Of a DNA stretch of 64,000 bases, positions 9,861 through 19,442 are shown in pieces. Within the stretch, counting starts at the first letter, position 1; the number at the start of each line of letters is the position of its first letter. This DNA comes from Myxococcales bacterium (GTDB taxonomy: Bacteria > Myxococcota_A > Polyangia > Polyangiales > Polyangiaceae): positions 1 through 64,000 of the forward strand of contig CAHJWM010000006.1 of NCBI GenBank assembly GCA_903642325.1, written 5' to 3'. Both the position numbers and the translations under genes were made by a program. The notes beneath the pieces are model-generated. The model was not told where the DNA came from. It saw only the letters and a program-made list of their open reading frames with translations, and ran no database searches.

Positions 9861-10403
9861 ATGAGAAATCTCGGCTTCTTCGCGGTGGCAGCACTTCTGA
9901 TCTTGGTTCAGTCGAACCTGTTCCGGTTGATTGGTCCGCTGTCGAGCCTGCTCGGATATTCGCTGCATGGTGTGACGCCGAGCTTGGCCCTGCCGCTCGT
10001 GATCTTCTTGGGCGTGCACGAGCCGTCCATGCCGCGTGGTGCCGCCCTGTCCTTTGCCATCGGCTACGCGCAAGATTTGCTGGGCGGAGCGCCGATCGGC
10101 TTATTCACCTTCGTCTACGTGATGATTTGGTGGCTTGCGCGCGTTGCGGGGGTCAGACTCACGGCGCAAACCGTGCTGACTCGCATGTCGCTGGCGTTTG
10201 TCTTCGCGCTCGTGCAAAGCGCCGTGATTCTGGTCTTGCTCGCGGTGTTCGGCAGCGACAACAAGCGGCCCTTGGAGCTCACGAGCATCGTGCTGCCACA
10301 CGCGATTTCGACCGCGCTGTGCGCGCCTCTGCTCTTTCGGATTGCGCAGCGGCTGCGACAAGGGGGGACACCGGCGCGCGCTCAGCCCGAGGCGCTGACA
10401 TGA
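9861..10403 (+). CDS. mreD: Rod-shape protein MreD
   Basis: Small integral membrane subunit of the elongation complex. The 180 residues contain about five hydrophobic segments (FFAVAALLILVQSNLF; LALPLVIFLGVH; FVYVMIWWLARVAG; SLAFVFALVQSAVILVLLAVFG; a C-terminal helix) and the MreD-typical FAIGYAQDLLGGAPIGLFTF. Identity rests on topology, this motif and its fixed place between mreC and mrdA. ATG start 11 bp after mreC. Confidence 0.92.
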   Translation: MRNLGFFAVAALLILVQSNLFRLIGPLSSLLGYSLHGVTPSLALPLVIFLGVHEPSMPRGAALSFAIGYAQDLLGGAPIGLFTFVYVMIWWLARVAGVRLTAQTVLTRMSLAFVFALVQSAVILVLLAVFGSDNKRPLELTSIVLPHAISTALCAPLLFRIAQRLRQGGTPARAQPEALT

Positions 10404-10404
10404 G

Positions 10405-12336
10405 GTGCCCGTGCTAGTCCAACGCTCCGACGTCGGCGAATTTCGGCAGCGCTATCGCTGGCTGGTCTTGGTGGCAATCGCCGCCTTTGGCACACTGATC
10501 GGCCGGCTCGCGCAACTGCAATTGGTCGAGGGGGATGTGCACCGCGCGCAGGCGCGGCGCAACATCGTCCGTGAACGTTCACTTGCCACCACGCGCGGCG
10601 TGATCCGGGACGCGAACGGCCGCGTACTTGCGGCGAACCGCCCTTCCTACAGCGTGCACATCACGCCCGCCGCAATCGATCTCGAAGCGACTTGGCCGCG
10701 CGTTCTGAAGGTCGTCGCGTTGGACGAGCTGGAACGCATCGCGATCGAGAAAAGGATTGCGGAAATCAAGGCGTTACCCAAGGACGACAAGCGACGTGGT
10801 CAGCAGATCCTACTCAAGGTAGACGTCGATCGGGACGTGGTCGCGTTTCTCGAAACCCACGAGAAGGACCTCCCCGGTGTGGAAGTCACGCCCTCCCCCG
10901 TTCGATATTATCCGTACGGCGAGCTCGGCGCCCACGCCGTGGGCTACGTCCAGGAGGTCGACGCCGAAGCGCTAGAGCGTTTGGACGAGCGTGGCTACCG
11001 CGCGGGCGATCACATTGGCGCCATTGGCATCGAACGGCGTTGGGAGAGCTATCTGCGTGGTCAGCGCGGCTGGCGCAAGCTCGTCCGCGGCATCGCACGG
11101 CGCGAAAGCAGCGCGGAAATCGACGCGAAATACCTCGAAGAACCGCGACGCCTCGAGCCCATACCGGGCCGCGACATCTCACTCACCATGGATATCGATC
11201 TGGTGGCGTCGATCGAAAAGGGCATGCGCGGCCAGCTCGCTGGCGCAGTGGTTGTGGTCGATGTGCGCACGGGCCGGCTTTTGGCGGCGCTGTCCAAGCC
11301 GAGCTTCGATCCCAACGTGGTCTCGGGGGGCAACGGCACCAAAGCGGTGCGCGACGCTTTCCGCCGGCTGAACTCCGACCCGCTCAAGCCGACGATGGAC
11401 AAAACCATTTCGGCCGCCTACCCGCCGGGCTCCACGTACAAGCCTTTCACGGCGCTGGCCGCGTTGGCGGATCGCGTCACCGATCCCGATCGCGAGGTCG
11501 ATTGTCACGGCGGTTTCGAATACGGCAAACGCTTCTTCCGGTGTACGGGCGTGCACCGCAAAGTAAACCTGCACTCCGCCATCGTGCAGTCGTGCAACAC
11601 TTACTTCTATGAGCTCGGCTCGCGCCTGAGTATCGACCGCCTCGCGGCGATCGGCCTGGATTTCGGCTTCGGCGTAAAAACGGGTATCGGCGTCAATCCG
11701 GAGGCGCGCGGCCGCATGCCGACGCGCAGCTGGTATACGCGTCGCTACAAGGAGGCATTTCGCGGAGGCTTCACTCTACTGTCGGCCATCGGCCAAGGCG
11801 CGACCACGGTCAGCGTCCTGCAGTTGGCGTTGTCCTATGCCGCGCTCGCCAATGGCGGCACGTTGTATCAGCCGCAAGTGGTGCGCAGTATCGAGACCAG
11901 CGACGGCACGGTCGTGCAAGATTTTCCGCCGCGCGTCCGGCGCATGGTCGAGGTCGATCAAGATCACCTGGCATTGGTCAAGAACGCGCTCACCGGCGTC
12001 GTCGCCGAGAAGACCGGCACGGCGTACAAGGAGCGCATCCCGGGGCTCGACATGGCGGGCAAGACCGGCACCGCGCAGGTCAGCCACGTCACGCCGCGCG
12101 GCGTGGACCCCGACAAGGTCTGGTACTTCAATCGCGACCACGCATGGTTTGCGGGCTATTCGCCCTCGAAATCGCCGGAAATTGCCATCGTGGTGATCAT
12201 CGAGCACGGCGGCGGCGGCGGTAAGAACGCGGCGCCCGTGGCGATGCGGGTCGTGCGCGACTGGGAGAAGCTGAAGGAAAAGCGTGGGTCGAGCCAGCTA
12301 CCGTCGCATCAACCAAGTAAGCGGGGCAGCCTTTAG
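10405..12336 (+). CDS. mrdA: Penicillin-binding protein 2 (elongasome transpeptidase)
   Basis: Class B PBP that cross-links peptidoglycan during side-wall growth, working with RodA. The 643 residues hold one N-terminal membrane helix (about 17-36), the dimerisation/pedestal domain, and a transpeptidase domain with all three active-site motifs: SxxK as STYK (about 343-346), SxN as SCN (about 396-398) and KTG as KTGTAQV (about 553). The start is GTG at 10405 or GTG at 10411, two codons later. The stop shares one base with the rodA start, indicating translational coupling. Confidence 0.97.
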   Translation: MPVLVQRSDVGEFRQRYRWLVLVAIAAFGTLIGRLAQLQLVEGDVHRAQARRNIVRERSLATTRGVIRDANGRVLAANRPSYSVHITPAAIDLEATWPRVLKVVALDELERIAIEKRIAEIKALPKDDKRRGQQILLKVDVDRDVVAFLETHEKDLPGVEVTPSPVRYYPYGELGAHAVGYVQEVDAEALERLDERGYRAGDHIGAIGIERRWESYLRGQRGWRKLVRGIARRESSAEIDAKYLEEPRRLEPIPGRDISLTMDIDLVASIEKGMRGQLAGAVVVVDVRTGRLLAALSKPSFDPNVVSGGNGTKAVRDAFRRLNSDPLKPTMDKTISAAYPPGSTYKPFTALAALADRVTDPDREVDCHGGFEYGKRFFRCTGVHRKVNLHSAIVQSCNTYFYELGSRLSIDRLAAIGLDFGFGVKTGIGVNPEARGRMPTRSWYTRRYKEAFRGGFTLLSAIGQGATTVSVLQLALSYAALANGGTLYQPQVVRSIETSDGTVVQDFPPRVRRMVEVDQDHLALVKNALTGVVAEKTGTAYKERIPGLDMAGKTGTAQVSHVTPRGVDPDKVWYFNRDHAWFAGYSPSKSPEIAIVVIIEHGGGGGKNAAPVAMRVVRDWEKLKEKRGSSQLPSHQPSKRGSL

Positions 12337-13451
12337 TGGCCAGCGGGCTCTCTTTCCGGCGCGGCCCCATGGTCGATATGCCGCTGCTTTTGGCGGTGGT
12401 GGCGATCCTGACTTTGGGTCTCGTCAATTTGTACAGCGCGACTAGCGTTTACATCGACGACGAGAGTCGCGCGCGTCTAGCTGACATTTACGTCACTCAG
12501 ATTTATTGGATCGTGGTCGGCGCCATGCTGGCCATCCTGGTGGCGGCGGTCGACTATCGACATTACGAACGCGTCGCTCCGGTGCTGTATGCGGGCGGAA
12601 TGGTGTCGCTCGGCCTCGTCTTCATCTTGGGCCGCGATATCCGAGGCTCCTCGCGTTGGATCCAGCTCGGTAGCTTCGCCTTTCAACCCAGCGAATTCAT
12701 GAAGATCTTCTTGATCTTGATGGTCGCGAAATTCGTCCACAACGACGCGCGCACCGAGCCGAGATCGCTCGTAGATCTTGCTCCTGTCGCGCTCATGATT
12801 TTAGCACCGGTCACGGCCGTGATGGCCCAACCGGATCTCGGTACGTCTCTGATCTACCTACTGACCGCTTTATCGATGGTAGCCATGATGCGGATTCGTG
12901 TCTTCAGCGTGCTCTCGCTGATCGGCACGGGCGCCGTGTCCCTGCCGCTCGCCTGGACGTTCGTGATGCGCGACTATCAAAAGCATCGCATCACGAGCTT
13001 CCTGAATCCGGAAGCCGACAAGACGGGCACTGGCTGGCACGCGCTGCAATCTCAGACGGCGATCGGCAACGGCCAGTTCAGCGGGGAAGGGTTCATGCAA
13101 GGCACGCAGAACCAGTTCGGCTTCCTGCCGGAGCAATATTCAGACTTCCCGTTCGCGGTTTTTTCGGAGGATTGGGGCTTCCTCGGGGCGGTCTTGCTGA
13201 TTGGCCTGTATGCATTCGTATGCGTCTGGGCGATCCACGTCGCCTCGCAGGCTAAAGACCGGTTCGGGGCGGCGCTCGCCGTTGGTGTCGGGGCCATGCT
13301 CTTTTGGCACGCCGTGTTCAATATCGGCATGGCCACCGGTGTCCTGCCCGTCGTCGGCATCACCTTGCCTCTGTTCTCGTACGGCGGCTCCAGCGTGCTG
13401 ACGATGCTGATGGGACTAGGCTTGCTCATGAACGTCTCGATGCGACGTTAG
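12336..13451 (+). CDS. rodA: Rod-shape peptidoglycan glycosyltransferase RodA
   Basis: SEDS-family polymerase that builds glycan strands from lipid II in the elongasome. The 371 residues have about ten membrane segments and SEDS landmarks: GRDIRGSSRWIQLGSFAFQPSEFMKI near residue 95-120, the loop carrying VMAQPDLGTSLIYL, the large periplasmic loop with GEGFMQGTQNQFGFLPEQYSDFPFAVFSEDWGF, and the final LFSYGGSSVLTMLMGLG. GTG start overlapping the mrdA stop by one base. Last gene of the rod operon; it converges on the SNF2 gene with an 11-bp gap and no terminator visible between them. Confidence 0.97.
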   Translation: MASGLSFRRGPMVDMPLLLAVVAILTLGLVNLYSATSVYIDDESRARLADIYVTQIYWIVVGAMLAILVAAVDYRHYERVAPVLYAGGMVSLGLVFILGRDIRGSSRWIQLGSFAFQPSEFMKIFLILMVAKFVHNDARTEPRSLVDLAPVALMILAPVTAVMAQPDLGTSLIYLLTALSMVAMMRIRVFSVLSLIGTGAVSLPLAWTFVMRDYQKHRITSFLNPEADKTGTGWHALQSQTAIGNGQFSGEGFMQGTQNQFGFLPEQYSDFPFAVFSEDWGFLGAVLLIGLYAFVCVWAIHVASQAKDRFGAALAVGVGAMLFWHAVFNIGMATGVLPVVGITLPLFSYGGSSVLTMLMGLGLLMNVSMRR

Positions 13452-13462
13452 CGAGGGAAAGA

Positions 13463-16400
13463 TCACTCCATCTTGAACAGGTCGTCCAAGTCGTCGCGGG
13501 TGAGGGTCTTGGCTCCGCCCGCATCCTCGCTCAAAACGGATGCCACCAAGTCCTTCTTCTTTTGCTTCAGCTGCAGGATCTTTTCCTCGATCGTGCCGGC
13601 GGCGACCAAGCGATACACCGTAACCACCTTCTTCTGGCCGATGCGATGCGCGCGATCAGAGGCCTGATCTTCGACCGCCGGGTTCCACCAGGGGTCGAAG
13701 TGAATCACCGTGTCGGCCGCGGTCAGGTTTAGCCCGGAGCCGCCCGCTTTCAGGCTGATCAGAAACACGGGAATCGTCGGGTCACTCTGGAAGCGATCGA
13801 TGCGCTCCGGCCGATCCATCGTGCTTCCGTCCAAGTATTCGTAGCGGATTTTGTCCTCGTCCAACGCTTCGCGCACGAGCTTGAGCATCGAGACGAACTG
13901 GCTGAAAACCAGCACTTTATGGCCGCCGGACTCGGCCTCATCGACGAGCTCGCGCAAAGCCGAGAGCTTGCCACTGTCGTCATGACTGAACTCGCGGGGC
14001 AGACCAAGCAGGCGCGGGTCGCAGGCGGCTTGGCGGAGCTTGGTCAGCCCGGCCAAAATGTGAAGCTGGCTCTTCGCCACCCCCTGACGCTCGACTTCAC
14101 CCATGACTTGCGCTCGCACCTCACGCAGGACCTGCGTGTAGATGGCTTTCTGATCGGGCGCCATGTCGATGATCTTGTCGACCTCGATCTTGGGCGGCAG
14201 ATCTTTGGCGACCTCGTTTTTAGTCCGGCGCAAAATGAACGGATGAATTACCGCGCGCAAGCGCGCCGCTTGTTTGGAGTCGCCGTTGTCGATCGGGCGA
14301 GCGAATTTTTCCTCGAACTTTTGCAATGGGCCAAGCAGCCCCGGGCTCACGAACTCGAAGATCGACCAGATCTCGCTCAGGCGATTCTCGATCGGAGTTC
14401 CCGTGAGCGCGAGCCGGTGTTCGGCGTCCAGGTCCTTGGCCGCAGCGGCGGTGGCGCTGAGGGGGTTCTTGATGTTTTGCGCTTCATCCAAGATCGCGTA
14501 ATCGAGCGGCAGCTTTTTCAGAAGATCGATGTCACGGCGCAGCAGCGCGTAGCTCGTGATGATGACGTTGGCGCTTTCCAGATCGGCGATCTGCTCGCGT
14601 CGGCCCGCGCCATGCCACAAGGCGGTGGTGAGCGTCGGTCCAAAGCGTTCGATCTCACGAATCCAATTGCTGACCACGCTGGTAGGCGCGACTATCAGCA
14701 CCTTCAATGCCTTGGCCTTCTTCTCCGCCTTGAGGTGCAAGAGCAGCGCGATCGTCTGCACCGTCTTGCCCAGGCCCATGTCGTCGGCCAAAACGCCGCC
14801 AGAGCCGATTTCGTGCAGGAATTCTAACCAAGACAGGCCCTGCTCCTGGTACGGGCGGAGCGTCGCTTTGAGGCCCTTTGGTTTCTTCGCGGCTTTGATT
14901 TCGTCGATCGACGACAGCTTCGCAAACAGTGACTTGGTCGCGGCCGCAACCGTCGAGCTTGTGACCTGATTCAATAGCTCCTGCACCCGGCCCGCTTGCG
15001 AAAGCGGTATTTTACCCGTCTTACCCGCGGCCGTGATGAGCTCGATCTCCCGGTCGATCATGGCTTGCACCTTTTCGCCATCGAAAGGCGCGAACGAGTT
15101 GTCGGACAAGCGCACGAATTTTCGGCCTTCGCGGAGGCAGCGCTCGAGCTCTTCGCGCTCGACGCCCACGCCCTCGCTCTCGTAGTTGATCTTGACGTTC
15201 AGCCAATCCACGCCGCTCGACACGCGCGCGTGCATGAGAATCGGCTTACTTCGTACGTGCGTGCCCACGAGGTGCTCGGGGACGTACAGATCCCAATCTT
15301 CGGGCAGAGAACCGACGCCCTCGGACCAAAATTGAATGGCCCTTTCGGCCCGCGCGACGAAGCGCTCACCGCTCTCGTCCGGTGTGAGCCCGAGATCAAG
15401 CAGGAGCTGCACGGCGCGCTGCTGCGCGGCGATGTCACAACGGATACACTTCGCCCGCTTTTGGCCCTCTTGCGGCGGAAGAATCATGACCGGTGGGGAA
15501 ATACCGTCGGCGCGAACCTCGACCTCCAAATCCGCATAGGCGGCGCGCAACGAGACCTCGGCCTCGGTCAACGACCCCGTCGCGCTCATCCTAAAAGTCG
15601 GCTCCAAGTCGATCACATCGGCGACTTGTGAGAGCTCCGGCAGCTCCGCACCGATTTCGAGGGCGACCTTCGGAAGGCCATACGTGATCATGCCGATGAG
15701 CTCGGAGGCCGGCTCCGCGATCGTGGGACTGCGCAGCAAACGGCGTAGGGCCGCGGGGGACACGCGGTGATCGAGCGGTCGCGCGATGCCTTCGCTCGTG
15801 TCGATGTGATAGCCGGGCGCGCCTTCGAACCAGCCGCCGGTCGTCAGCTGAAAGCGCCGCCCGTCATTGTGGCGTTCGAAGGTGACCTTGGACACGATCG
15901 TGTCCGCCCCAACCATCTCCAGATCGAAGCGAGGGCGGAGCGATTCTTCGGCGAAGCGCAGTTGCATCAGCGCGGGCTCGAGCAATACCCGGCGGTCGCG
16001 CAAGAGCGGCAAGAGCTCGGACGCATCTTCGCCGCGAATGTCGACCGCTGGATGTCGTGGGTTGCCACTCTCGAACCGCGCTAACACGCGTAGGGCGTTT
16101 CGATCCTGGGTGGGTGTGATGCCTTGCCAATTGAGGGCCACGCTGGGCAGAAGCGGGGTCCGGTTGTCGGTATCGAGCACCGTGACGGTTAGGCCGCCCT
16201 GACGCACGTGAACGCGGAACTCCAGGTGGAGCGTGCGCTGGGTGCCATCGGGCGAAAGCCAGGCGCCGATGCCGGTTGGGCGTGCGCTCAGGTCGGAAGG
16301 CGACGGGCTGGCGTGAGGGGTGTAGTGACTGATCGGGGCCGGCAGCGGGGGCGCTTGCTGCTGACGCCGCCGCCGGTCTCGACGGCGCCCACCCTTGCCG

Positions 16401-16804
16401 TCGTTGTTGGGGTTATTGGAATTATTTTGCGGTTGGGCGGAGGGACTGTGCGGCGGCGCCTGCAGCGGCTGTACCGGCGCTTCCCGGCGCGGCAGCTGCG
16501 CCCGGGCCTTGTTGCGTACGGTGATCAGCAGCGCGGCCACGTGCTTACAGTGTTGGTTGGTCTTCTGAAACGCCGGACAAGTGCAGCTCGAGGTGATGCC
16601 CTCGCCCCCCAAACGAATCGCGACCTCGTATGGGTCTGGGTCGGAGCCTTTGACGCGGCCTTGGGCGCTCGACTCGTTTACGCTGACCTCTTCGACGACT
16701 TTCCGCTTCTCGTAATCCAGACCGCGGAGGAAGGTGCGCGCGCCAAGCAAGCGTCTGAGGCCGCGGTCGGAGAGGGTCGAGAGGGCATCAGACAGCGACG
16801 ACAA
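13463..16804 (-). CDS. SWIM zinc-finger SNF2/Rad54-type ATPase
   Basis: A 1113-residue bacterial Swi2/Snf2 DNA translocase. The N-terminus carries a SWIM zinc finger (CTCPAFQKTNQHCKH, about residues 93-107), then a Pro/Gln/Asn-rich linker and a long SNF2-associated beta region. The ATPase follows: motif I DDMGLGKT (about 676), motif II DEAQ (about 772), TGTPIENR, and the second RecA lobe with VFSQFV, GGSGLNLT, DPWWNPAVEDQASDRAHRIGQ. TTG start at 16804. Likely remodels protein-DNA complexes; HepA/RapA-like and Rad54-like relatives act on stalled RNA polymerase or in recombination. It lies 77 bp downstream of the pyrophosphatase-like gene on the same strand. Confidence 0.93.
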   Translation of the reverse strand: MSSLSDALSTLSDRGLRRLLGARTFLRGLDYEKRKVVEEVSVNESSAQGRVKGSDPDPYEVAIRLGGEGITSSCTCPAFQKTNQHCKHVAALLITVRNKARAQLPRREAPVQPLQAPPHSPSAQPQNNSNNPNNDGKGGRRRDRRRRQQQAPPLPAPISHYTPHASPSPSDLSARPTGIGAWLSPDGTQRTLHLEFRVHVRQGGLTVTVLDTDNRTPLLPSVALNWQGITPTQDRNALRVLARFESGNPRHPAVDIRGEDASELLPLLRDRRVLLEPALMQLRFAEESLRPRFDLEMVGADTIVSKVTFERHNDGRRFQLTTGGWFEGAPGYHIDTSEGIARPLDHRVSPAALRRLLRSPTIAEPASELIGMITYGLPKVALEIGAELPELSQVADVIDLEPTFRMSATGSLTEAEVSLRAAYADLEVEVRADGISPPVMILPPQEGQKRAKCIRCDIAAQQRAVQLLLDLGLTPDESGERFVARAERAIQFWSEGVGSLPEDWDLYVPEHLVGTHVRSKPILMHARVSSGVDWLNVKINYESEGVGVEREELERCLREGRKFVRLSDNSFAPFDGEKVQAMIDREIELITAAGKTGKIPLSQAGRVQELLNQVTSSTVAAATKSLFAKLSSIDEIKAAKKPKGLKATLRPYQEQGLSWLEFLHEIGSGGVLADDMGLGKTVQTIALLLHLKAEKKAKALKVLIVAPTSVVSNWIREIERFGPTLTTALWHGAGRREQIADLESANVIITSYALLRRDIDLLKKLPLDYAILDEAQNIKNPLSATAAAAKDLDAEHRLALTGTPIENRLSEIWSIFEFVSPGLLGPLQKFEEKFARPIDNGDSKQAARLRAVIHPFILRRTKNEVAKDLPPKIEVDKIIDMAPDQKAIYTQVLREVRAQVMGEVERQGVAKSQLHILAGLTKLRQAACDPRLLGLPREFSHDDSGKLSALRELVDEAESGGHKVLVFSQFVSMLKLVREALDEDKIRYEYLDGSTMDRPERIDRFQSDPTIPVFLISLKAGGSGLNLTAADTVIHFDPWWNPAVEDQASDRAHRIGQKKVVTVYRLVAAGTIEEKILQLKQKKKDLVASVLSEDAGGAKTLTRDDLDDLFKME

Positions 16805-16881
16805 GGCTGCCTCGTTTCGAATCGATGGATGTTATTTCGTTCATGACAGGTGGGTTGATGTGGAGCTCGCGCGGCGAGCCA

Positions 16882-19086
16882 TCAGATTGAAAATGGCGCG
16901 ATGATCAACGCGGCCGCCGCCGTGGCTTTCACGAGCAGCTGCAGGGCCGGCGCGGCCGCATTGCCGAAGACGTCCGACCATGCGTCTGCCGTTATGGAGG
17001 CGCTCCAAGCACCGCTGAGCTCGCGACCGCGATTGACACGCCGAACGTGACCCAGGGTCGCGCGCGCGGCGTCTGCGGCAAGAACCGTGGTGAGGCCGGT
17101 TAAAGACGCGACGACCACGAACCAGGTCAAACCCCCCCGCAAAAGCTCGCTTGCGCTCGCGCGAAAGAGCAGCCGCAGCAAAATCGCCAAGAGCACAGGG
17201 GTGGAAAGATACCCGAGGGCATCGGGCAGGGCCCGTCGCCTGGCCACCACCGAGCTTAGCTCTACGCAGCTCTTGTAGCTGGGGGTGTAGTCGACCGGTA
17301 TTTGCGCCGTGCCGTGCGCGCGCGGAAAGCCGCGGAGTTGGCGTTCCACCTCCGCCGACACCTCGCGCGCGCCGCGCAGGGCCGCACGCGCGACCGAGCC
17401 CGCGTAGCCCAGCACGACTGCGCCACCGATGGCCCCGCACCAAGCCAGAGCCGGGACCGCGCGAGCGCCTAATTGGGATGCGCTGTGGTCATGCGCCGTG
17501 ATGGCCCACGCCATGAGTAGCGACGATAGCGCGCCCGAGCAGACCGCATATCGGCGCGCGACCGCTCCGCCGATGAACCCGGCATCATCTAGGCGGGCGG
17601 AGCGGCGCTTGAGATCGCCGTCGGCGTTGCTCATCGCTGCGATGCCGCGCGCGCCGTCCGCGATGGAGCTCAGGGTCGCAATGGACAGCACGAAAGGCGC
17701 AACGGAGAGGGCCGCGCCGCTGAAGACCAAAAAACAAACCTCGACGCCGCTCGTCATGCCGCTATGCGCCCCGATGCTGACGCAGGCGGCCGCCGCGCCG
17801 GCCAAGATCGAGACCGGCAAGAGAATGGTTTCGAAGCCCGCGCTCAGCCCGGCTGCGAGCAGGGCGCCCGCGCCCAGCCGCAGGCTATCGCTCGTATCGC
17901 GCACCGTCTGAGCCCGGCGCCCGAGACGCAGCGCAAGCGTGTGCGGCGCGATCAACGCCGAAAGCAGGCCGAGCGCTCCGGCGGCACACGCCGCGACGAA
18001 GTGTTCGGCGAGCAGCCAGTAGCTAATGCCGGCGATGCCCGCGAGGGCGATCAGTGCCGTCGCTGCGTAGCCACGAAGGAATGCGCCGGACAGGCTGCTT
18101 ACCTCGTCACCACGCACTACCAGCACGCCGAACGCCGATGCGATTGCTCCAAACGCACGCACGACGAGCGGCAACACGAGTAAGGCGAGGGGATCGCTGC
18201 TCGGGGCCGAGGCGGCCAACGCGGCGCCGACGGTCAAGGCCGCGACATTGGCCACGCCGGCAGAGGCGAAGGCGTCCAGGTTGCGCGTTGCCGAGGCGCC
18301 CACGTGGTCCCCAACGAGCTCTGAAATCACCGCCGGATTGCGCGGGTCGTCGTGCTCTAAGCCAGCGTCCCGTTCGCCCGCTTGATCAGAGCCCACGCTA
18401 CTCGCGGCGTGAAACGTGCCCCCCGCGCGTTGCAGGAGCAGCGCGCTGAACGCCGCGCCGAGCGCAAAGCTCGGCAGCAAGCTCACGACTTCGGCCGCCA
18501 AGGGCAAGGCCTGCTCGCTCGGGCGCGAAAAGCCGCCCTTGATGGCGTAAATGAAGGCGAATAACCCGACCACAGAGAGGCTGCTCAGGGCTTCGCCCAG
18601 AAGTGCGGCGGAGCCCGCCGCGCGCATGCCCACGCTCAGCGCAGCGTCCACGCTGCTGCCGGAAGCCACCGCCGTGCGCGCGCTGCCGCGCGCGGCCACC
18701 AGGCTGCTCACGTAGTTACAAATCGCCCCGCCCAATGCGCCTAAACACAGCCCCGCTCCGGTCCAGAAAGCTGCTTCAGGCCGCGTGACGGCGGTCGAAG
18801 CGGCGCGGGGCGAGGTGCTGAGAGCCACCGCGATCGCCAACAAAAGAGCGCTCGAAGCGGCGAGCGATCGCAGGCCTTGGTTGAGGAATGCTCGCGCGGC
18901 GCGCTCGAGCGCCCCGCTTAGACGCCTAATCGTCGCGGGCCCTGGGTCGCGCGCCGAGACGCCGCGCCACATGAGTAGCGCGAGCATCAGCCCTACAACG
19001 TCGATTCCGACGATCAGCCCGAGTTCTGTCAAGATCGGTTTCCGCGGCGCGCGCGGGCGCCCTACGCTCCGGCGTGCACGGGACAC
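16882..19086 (-). CDS. Degenerate membrane pyrophosphatase homologue
   Basis: A polytopic membrane protein of 734 residues, the size of H+/Na+-pumping pyrophosphatases, with about 15-16 hydrophobic segments. Homology shows at DDPRNPAVISELVGDHVG (from residue 246), which matches the family's DDPRNPAVIADNVGDNVGD, and at IADGARGIAAM and SGAWSASI. The catalytic chemistry is damaged. The DVGADLVGKVE motif reads SVGSDQAGERD, losing the first Asp and the Lys. NVGDNVGD becomes LVGDHVGA. The C-terminal GDTVGDPFKDTSGP region becomes AWSDVFGNAAAPAL, losing Asp and Lys. It is therefore unlikely to hydrolyse pyrophosphate. GTG start. The reading frame is intact over its full length, which argues against simple decay. 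Confidence 0.85.
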   Translation of the reverse strand: MSRARRSVGRPRAPRKPILTELGLIVGIDVVGLMLALLMWRGVSARDPGPATIRRLSGALERAARAFLNQGLRSLAASSALLLAIAVALSTSPRAASTAVTRPEAAFWTGAGLCLGALGGAICNYVSSLVAARGSARTAVASGSSVDAALSVGMRAAGSAALLGEALSSLSVVGLFAFIYAIKGGFSRPSEQALPLAAEVVSLLPSFALGAAFSALLLQRAGGTFHAASSVGSDQAGERDAGLEHDDPRNPAVISELVGDHVGASATRNLDAFASAGVANVAALTVGAALAASAPSSDPLALLVLPLVVRAFGAIASAFGVLVVRGDEVSSLSGAFLRGYAATALIALAGIAGISYWLLAEHFVAACAAGALGLLSALIAPHTLALRLGRRAQTVRDTSDSLRLGAGALLAAGLSAGFETILLPVSILAGAAAACVSIGAHSGMTSGVEVCFLVFSGAALSVAPFVLSIATLSSIADGARGIAAMSNADGDLKRRSARLDDAGFIGGAVARRYAVCSGALSSLLMAWAITAHDHSASQLGARAVPALAWCGAIGGAVVLGYAGSVARAALRGAREVSAEVERQLRGFPRAHGTAQIPVDYTPSYKSCVELSSVVARRRALPDALGYLSTPVLLAILLRLLFRASASELLRGGLTWFVVVASLTGLTTVLAADAARATLGHVRRVNRGRELSGAWSASITADAWSDVFGNAAAPALQLLVKATAAAALIIAPFSI

Positions 19087-19442
19087 GAACTCGCTTCGAT
19101 GCGGGCAACGCAGAAACGGCCGCTGATTGGACCAGCGATTAAAAAAAGCAGGTCCGGGTCATGAGGCAGAGCTTGGAGGGCGTAGAAACCCGGGGCCCGC
19201 GTCATAAACCCGTGGCAGCACCCGTGCGCCAGAGATGAGATGTCGTAGCATGTGACTCACGCGCCGCGCAAGGCCCGGCTTTTAGGAAGCGATACCGCGC
19301 CCCATGTTCTTCTCTTCCGCCGCCGGCAAGCCAAAATCCCACCTGGCTAAGCTCACACCCGAAGCGCCGGGCCCTCTCAGGTCTCGCTAGGGACTCTCTC
19401 GACCTTAGGCTCGGAAGCTCGTGCTGTCTCCGCCGGCGGGGG
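19087..19442. other. Intergenic gap, 356 bp
   Basis: Lies between the 3' end of the ExbD gene set and the start of the pyrophosphatase-like gene, both on the minus strand. I find no coding frame, tRNA or strong hairpin. It probably holds the promoter of the pyrophosphatase-like gene, but no clear -35/-10 pair is visible. Confidence 0.5.

Noticed and set aside
10692-11612. 306-codon plus-strand frame inside mrdA
   Set aside because: Overlaps the transpeptidase gene in another frame and is an Arg/Gly-rich shadow.
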